From: Amorphochlora amoebiformis
Lineage: Eukaryota > Cercozoa > Chlorarachniophyceae
NCBI GenBank assembly: GCA_054601695.1
Contig: BAAHQB010000021.1
Span: 496,001 to 560,000, forward strand
Length of the DNA: 64,000 bases
Reading direction: 5' to 3'
Shown here: piece by piece, positions 1-64,000 of the stretch
Numbering within the stretch: position 1 is the first letter of the stretch
How the letters are laid out: every line of letters begins with the position of its first letter
The notes under the pieces: generated by a model
The model's database searches: none
The model's input: only the letters and a program-made list of their open reading frames with translations
Told to the model about the DNA's origin: nothing
Program-made: the position numbers and the translations under genes

Positions 1-283
1 AAAGCAAGATATATGTATGTTTGTATGGAGTTATGCATATATCTGTGTGTACGTAAGGGGCCTAACAAGTGTGAATAGTTTAAACACACACTCGAAGCGA
101 GAAATTATGATTTTTTATGAAGAATTATGTAGGTATGTAAGTGTGTATGCAGGTGTGTATGTATGTTCGTACTACATATCACATATGTAGTACGTATGCA
201 TATATTTCTATATATGTGTAAATACAAGTGTATATATGCACATACACGGTCAAAATATGTCTTAAATATGTATTATATACAGA

Positions 284-333
<50 letters not shown>

Positions 334-340
334 GTATGAT

Positions 341-433
341 ATCTATACCTCTTCAGAGTCCATGTGAGAGGGAATTTGAAGGCGTATACACGCAAGATAC
401 ATATACATATAATATTTACATATATCTATATTA

Positions 434-487
<54 letters not shown>

Positions 488-523
488 AGATAAAGTCTTT
501 GAGATTTTGAATGCATATACCCG
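341..523 (-). repeat. Two degenerate copies of the donor side of RGS exon 745-788
   Basis: Segments 341-381 and 487-523 resemble each other and the 3' part of the exon at 745-788 (minus strand CTCTCAAGGACTTTATTTGG in the exon). The first keeps a GAGAG-GTATA-like donor as GAAGAG then GTATAG. They lie downstream of the exon, inside its following intron. Confidence 0.6.
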
Positions 524-581
524 CAAGATACATAACATATATATATATATATATGTATATATGTATATATATATATATATA

Positions 582-617
<36 letters not shown>

Positions 618-620
618 CAT

Positions 621-670
<50 letters not shown>

Positions 671-694
671 TTAAATATTTACATACGTAAATAG

Positions 695-41653
<40,959 letters not shown>

Positions 41654-41748
41654 CGTTTCCCGCGCTTTTCGCGCCGAAATAAGAAATTTTTAACTCTGCG
41701 GCCGGCTGACCCTACGAGTGGTATCTTCGATCAAAGCAGTTATCCAAG

Positions 41749-42053
41749 AATAAGGGAGGGGGGGGGAACAGATTCCTCGATGTGATAACGTGCAAGACGA
41801 TCAAGACGCTGTACCCGCGAAAAACGATGAGTTTTTCGCGGGCGAAAAATTAAAACCGGATATGATTTTTGACGGTTTCATCACACTGTCTCAAAAATTT
41901 CAAAGTCATATCATACCCTCTAATAGTCAAATGAGATACCCCCTGACCGGACCAAGTGACCATATGCGTGACTGGGCGTTAAAAAATGCCACACTGGACG
42001 CCCAGTGGCCACTTGTGACAAGTGAAGTGGCCACTCGTGACAGAACTGGGTGA
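41749..42053 (+). CDS. Weak hypothetical ORF upstream of gene A
   Basis: An open frame of about 100 codons ends at TGA (42051-42053). It has an internal ATG near 41860 (MIFDGFITLSQKFQSHIIPS) and continues QMRYPLTGPSDHMRDWALKN. GC content is higher than in the flanks and no repeat encodes it, so it could be an exon or a decayed gene on the plus strand, divergent from gene A. There is no recognised domain, no clear partner exon, and a poly-G run sits at its start. An upstream regulatory or 5' untranslated role for this DNA is equally possible. Confidence 0.3.
41814..41842. promoter_or_regulatory. GC-rich perfect hairpin upstream of gene A
   Basis: Arms CCCGCGAAAAAC (41814-41825) and GTTTTTCGCGGG (41831-41842) are perfect reverse complements around the 5-base loop GATGA, about 160 bases upstream of the gene A start codon. 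Function is unknown. Confidence 0.7.
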
Positions 42054-42059
42054 CAATTT

Positions 42060-53564
<11,505 letters not shown>

Positions 53565-53609
53565 CTAAACAAATCTAATCATATTCAAGTATAAGTAATG
53601 TATGCACTA

Positions 53610-53641
<32 letters not shown>

Positions 53642-53661
53642 ATTATATATATATATATATA

Positions 53662-53712
<51 letters not shown>

Positions 53713-53720
53713 CCATATAT

Positions 53721-53756
<36 letters not shown>

Positions 53757-54418
53757 GTATATGAACATCATTTCTGGACTATCCTTTCAGCCTACCCTAA
53801 CACCTCACGCGCCAACCAGAAACAATAAACCCGCTTACCAACTATGCAGACACGTCCAACTAGATACAACTAGATATGCACAATCACATACAGCGCGTAC
53901 CCTCCAACTAGATACACACACATGCACATACAGCGTATCTTTCTGCTAGATACATATACCCTTACGATTTTCTCGCTCTCTCCTTTTCTCTCTCCCTACC
54001 TCAAAGCCACACATATTATCATACAATTTTCAATTCAGGTCAAAATAATCCTTGATCTCCTCTCTCTCTCTCTCTCTCTATAATCTCTATATCTTTCTCA
54101 TCACTCTTTCTTCTCTCCTTCCTCTCCTCTCTCACACATTCACACAGTGTACCCTTCAACTGGATACACACATATTCACATACAGCTTTTTTTTTAACAA
54201 ATTTTTAGCAACATATATGTTCATCACCGCAAACTCACAAAAACACGCATGAGAGTTCCACAGACCTCAGTTTCGAGTGGGAACGCCGTAGTGTAGGAAG
54301 CAGTGTCTCTCTTGGACCAGTCTTGTTTGTGAAGAATTGTTTCACTGTATCATTTAGGAAACATAAATAAAGGTAAATTCACCCAAAACTCATTTCTCGA
54401 ATTTGTCGGCTTGGGCTT
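53565..54418. promoter_or_regulatory. Shared upstream region of divergent genes B and C
   Basis: The start codons of B (minus) and C (plus) face away from each other across 854 bases. The region holds (TA)n at 53610-53760, three or four imperfect copies of a unit like CGTACCCTCCAACTAGATAC with ACACACATGCACATACAG (53840-54190), and CT-rich stretches (53960-54150). No TATA box was assigned with confidence. The B coding sequence is preceded directly by GTTTAG, an acceptor-like sequence. Confidence 0.4.
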
Positions 54419-55169
54419 ATGGCGCCAAAGCCCTCCAATTGCCCCCTCATGGGTGTACAGGGAAAGAGGAAGTCCAATTGTCCAATTTGGTTGAGACAAA
54501 GGGACTCATACGTCAAAGTTAGTGGGGTTGTACAGAATATTTCAGACGAAAAAAGCTTCTGGTGAGTGCTGAACACGTACTAGTGGGCAAGTTTTTGATA
54601 TTCGCTGTTATTTTTAGGCAGGGATAACTTTCCAGTTGGGAATGCCCCGAATGGTAGGTCTGGAAGCAGAAAGACAACAGAGGTCAATTTGTTTGTAGGT
54701 TTTAATTTTGGGTTGGTGAAGTTGTATGCTTCCTGTAGTGACTAATATGTGCGGGCTTACCACGTGTTAAAATTAGGTGCAACATATTCAGTGTGCACTG
54801 AGTGATATAAAAATATCTGAACGTATAACACAAGAGTGTATCCGACGCAACATCGAAGGTATGCTCTCTCTATTCTCTCTCTCACTCTCTCTTTTCACTA
54901 CCTCTCTCTTTCTCTCTCTCTTTCTCTTTATTTCTCTCTCTCTCGCTCTCCCTCACGAGCGCTCTCTCTCTGTGTAGTTCGGGCTCTCCGCTGTCGAGCT
55001 CTCTCCCTACCCTCTCGAGCCATCCCTCTCCCTCTCCCTCTCTCGAACTGACTCTCGAGCTCTTTGTGTATATATCCATTAACTGTATGTATGTTTGCGT
55101 AAATATATAAAGTGCTTACATATGCATACGTAAATATATAAAATGCGTACATATGTAAATATATACATT

Positions 55170-55239
<70 letters not shown>

Positions 55240-55524
55240 CAGACGTACATTTTACAAATATACATGTAAGTATACATACATATATACGCATAAATACATA
55301 CAATATTGTATCTATACATATATACACAATGTATATACATGTATATATATATATATATATATATGTACATATATATATATATATATATATATTCATATGT
55401 ATATATGTTATTTTCTCAGGCCTTGAGGTGTCTAAAGTACGATACGTACGCACCGTCAACCACCGCAACTTAGCCAAGACCCTGTACTTTTCACTCATGC
55501 CATATTTTTTAATGTATAAATGCC

Positions 55525-55616
<92 letters not shown>

Positions 55617-55810
55617 TGTATATATATATATGTACACATACATATATATATATATAATGTATATATATATAAAATATATATGTATATATTTACATATGCT
55701 ATATCAGGAGATCACGGACGAAACCTCAATCGCGAAGGTACTCATTAAATTTGCAAGATCGAATTCGAAGCTTACTCGAAGGAATGAAATATGATTCAAT
55801 TTTTGTTTAA
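54419..55810 (+). CDS. Gene C: seven-exon gene, complete 126-residue ORF of unknown function
   Basis: Exons: 54419-54452, 54496-54526, 54546-54561, 54618-54653, 54792-54858, 55420-55513, 55708-55810. They total 381 nt, 127 codons from ATG (context CTTATGGCG) to TAA, with all phases agreeing. Best-supported exons are 54618-54653 ([12 protein letters not shown]), 54792-54858 ([20 protein letters not shown]), 55420-55513 ([20 protein letters not shown]) and the terminal exon ([19 protein letters not shown]). The first three exons are small, with introns of 43, 19 and 56 bases; the 19-base intron is implausibly short, so that part of the model is doubtful. This is the only gene read on the plus strand. 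The protein is basic, with no recognised family. Introns 4 and 5 hold CT-rich and TA/TG repeats. Confidence 0.6.
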
Positions 55811-55943
55811 TACATCATTGAAAAATTCCAAATAAGCTGTTGCATATAACACCTACAATCTAGACTATTGAATATATCTAATAAATATATATTCTTTTAC
55901 AGGAGTCATATGCATAGCCTCAAATACACATTATATATAAATA

Positions 55944-55976
<33 letters not shown>

Positions 55977-56267
55977 TTGGTTTATCTAGCACTTGTGTAT
56001 AATAAGATATATACACTAGATATATATATATATATAAATATAATATTATCAAATTAGTGATATTATATCTGTATATCATGTATACTGAATAAAATATATG
56101 TAAATATACACTAGAAGTGTAAAAATCCGATAGTTATTGCATGATAGAGTCTAAAATTTACGTACTAGCGTCTAGTATTCGTAATATTATATTAATAATT
56201 ATCATGATGCTGCATATGCATATATATATATATATCTGCAGACCGTCACATGTATATCTAGTATATG

Positions 56268-56304
<37 letters not shown>

Positions 56305-56495
56305 CATGATATCTACATATAGTAAATATACATACTATGATGTATATATCATATGATATTTATTAATATCTATATATATGTAGTAATATATACTACAGTA
56401 TATAAATATATATATATATATATAGTATTACATGTATATATATATATATATACATATGCATGTATACGTGTATATATATATACATATGAATATAC

Positions 56496-56542
<47 letters not shown>

Positions 56543-56660
56543 CATATGTATATATATATATATTTACATATATCTATATATATATGTGTATATATAGATA
56601 TATATTACATATATATTCTAGGCTTGTACCAGGACTAGGCATGTATCAAGGATATATGTA

Positions 56661-56732
<72 letters not shown>

Positions 56733-56766
56733 CATGTGAAACCATACTATAGTATATATGTAACAG

Positions 56767-56818
<52 letters not shown>

Positions 56819-57202
56819 AAGCTTTTGTACATGTGTGCCTATAAATATACTCGGAATACCTCGACGCGCAAGGTTTGGCCAAATGTGGTCCAAACTGGCG
56901 TGTCTTGGAGATGGAAACAGTGGGGAGAGAGAGTGTGGCTGTTCATACTACTTTCCAATTAAAGAAGCCATATTCTCGCTGGATATCTTAACTTTAATAT
57001 GTTGCATATCTGAGCATATTACCCTACTCCGATCGCCCCCAGATCGCCTATGTGTATATGTATGTATGTATATATTACATATCTATATATATATATATAT
57101 ATATATGTACGTATATATATATATATATATTATATAGCCTACATACTAAGAAAGCACATTTATACAAACGAAGAGGCTGAAGAAATGTATGTATGTATTG
57201 AA

Positions 57203-57233
<31 letters not shown>

Positions 57234-57272
57234 ACATATGTAGTACATATATGTACATATATGCACATCTAT

Positions 57273-57348
<76 letters not shown>

Positions 57349-57370
57349 AAATATATATATATATTATATA

Positions 57371-57410
<40 letters not shown>

Positions 57411-57470
57411 TATATATATATATATATATGTAAATATATATATATATATACACATACATATACATATACT

Positions 57471-57518
<48 letters not shown>

Positions 57519-57533
57519 CTACGTGCGTCTTGA

Positions 57534-57577
<44 letters not shown>

Positions 57578-57890
57578 ACACATATATATCTTTATGCAGA
57601 GTATATGTATTCTATGTATATATATATTCTATGTATATATATATATATATATATATACGTACGTTTGTATATATGTACGTATGTATAATACACATATAAT
57701 ACATACATATATATATATATATATGTATACATATACATATATATATATATATATATATATTCTATACCTCCTTCTAATAGTCCTATGCCATTTTCCATTA
57801 CCCTCTAATAGTCCCATTTTATTCTCAATGACCCGCTAACAGTCTTCTAATCGTCTTCTAATAGTCTGAATTACCCTCTAATAGTCCGTT
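55811..57890. other. Intergenic region between genes C and D, with gene D 3' tail
   Basis: The region is mostly (TA)n. Unique islands occur at 55811-55925, 56100-56215, 56616-56655 and 56810-57060. The 56616-56655 island recurs at 60903-60940 (CTTGTACCAGGACTAGGCAT against CTTGTACCAGAACTAGGCAT). Bases 56810-57060 are mixed composition with a TATAAATATA at about 56841 but no phase-consistent exon. Bases 57770-57885 contain repeats of CTCTAATAGTC in the presumed 3' untranslated region of gene D. Confidence 0.5.
57818..57823 (-). terminator. Polyadenylation signal AATAAA of gene D
   Basis: Minus-strand GAGAATAAAATGG lies about 70 bases after the TAA stop of gene D, a normal distance for a polyadenylation signal. 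Confidence 0.55.

Positions 57891-64000
<6,110 letters not shown>

Noticed and set aside
228-674. Long open frames rich in Tyr-Ile, as here and throughout the window
   Set aside because: They are translations of (TA)n, open in all frames on both strands, and have no codon signal.
56810-57060. Mixed-composition island as an exon or RNA gene
   Set aside because: No frame fits gene C or D, and no tRNA-like cloverleaf or known RNA motif was seen; left as intergenic.

Overview
The window looks nuclear and eukaryotic, probably from an intron-dense single-celled organism. Most of the DNA is simple repeat: long (TA)n tracts, interrupted telomere-type TTAGGG/CCCTAA tracts in both orientations, GA/CT tracts and minisatellites. 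The long open frames inside these tracts (Tyr-Ile, Arg-Val, Leu-Gly, Arg-Glu) are repeat translations, not genes. I cannot name the organism. TTAGGG telomere-type repeats, dense short exons, GC-AG introns and an alga/plant/bacteria-like low-molecular-weight tyrosine phosphatase fit an intron-rich protist, perhaps an alga or rhizarian, but that is a guess.

The genes sit in the 18-200 base unique islands between repeats. Translating the islands with splice sites and reading phase gives four genes. Gene A (minus, ATG at 41653, running off the left edge) has about 79 exons, most near 45 nt, in 41 kb, coding for roughly 1250 residues: a family-28 glycosyltransferase N-terminal module, three PH domains, Ser/Pro-rich linkers and a C-terminal RGS domain. 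Gene B (minus, 53564 to 43287) has 14 exons and closes as a 248-residue ORF of unknown function. Gene C (plus, 54419 to 55810) has seven exons and closes as a 126-residue ORF of unknown function. Gene D (minus, from beyond the right edge to 57891) is a low-molecular-weight protein tyrosine phosphatase in eight exons.

Layout: 1-41653 gene A; 41654-43286 intergenic with one weak ORF and a hairpin; 43287-53564 gene B; 53565-54418 shared upstream region of divergent genes B and C; 54419-55810 gene C; 55811-57890 intergenic; 57891-64000 gene D.

The main biological observation concerns the introns. Donors are commonly GTATAT or GTTAGG and acceptors ATATATAG or CCCTAACCCTAG, so the repeats supply the splice signals. 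In some twenty places a copy of an exon-intron junction lies inside the neighbouring intron, sometimes amplified into an array. All exon calls were made by eye; phase agreement across joins is the main support, and no transcript or database search was available.
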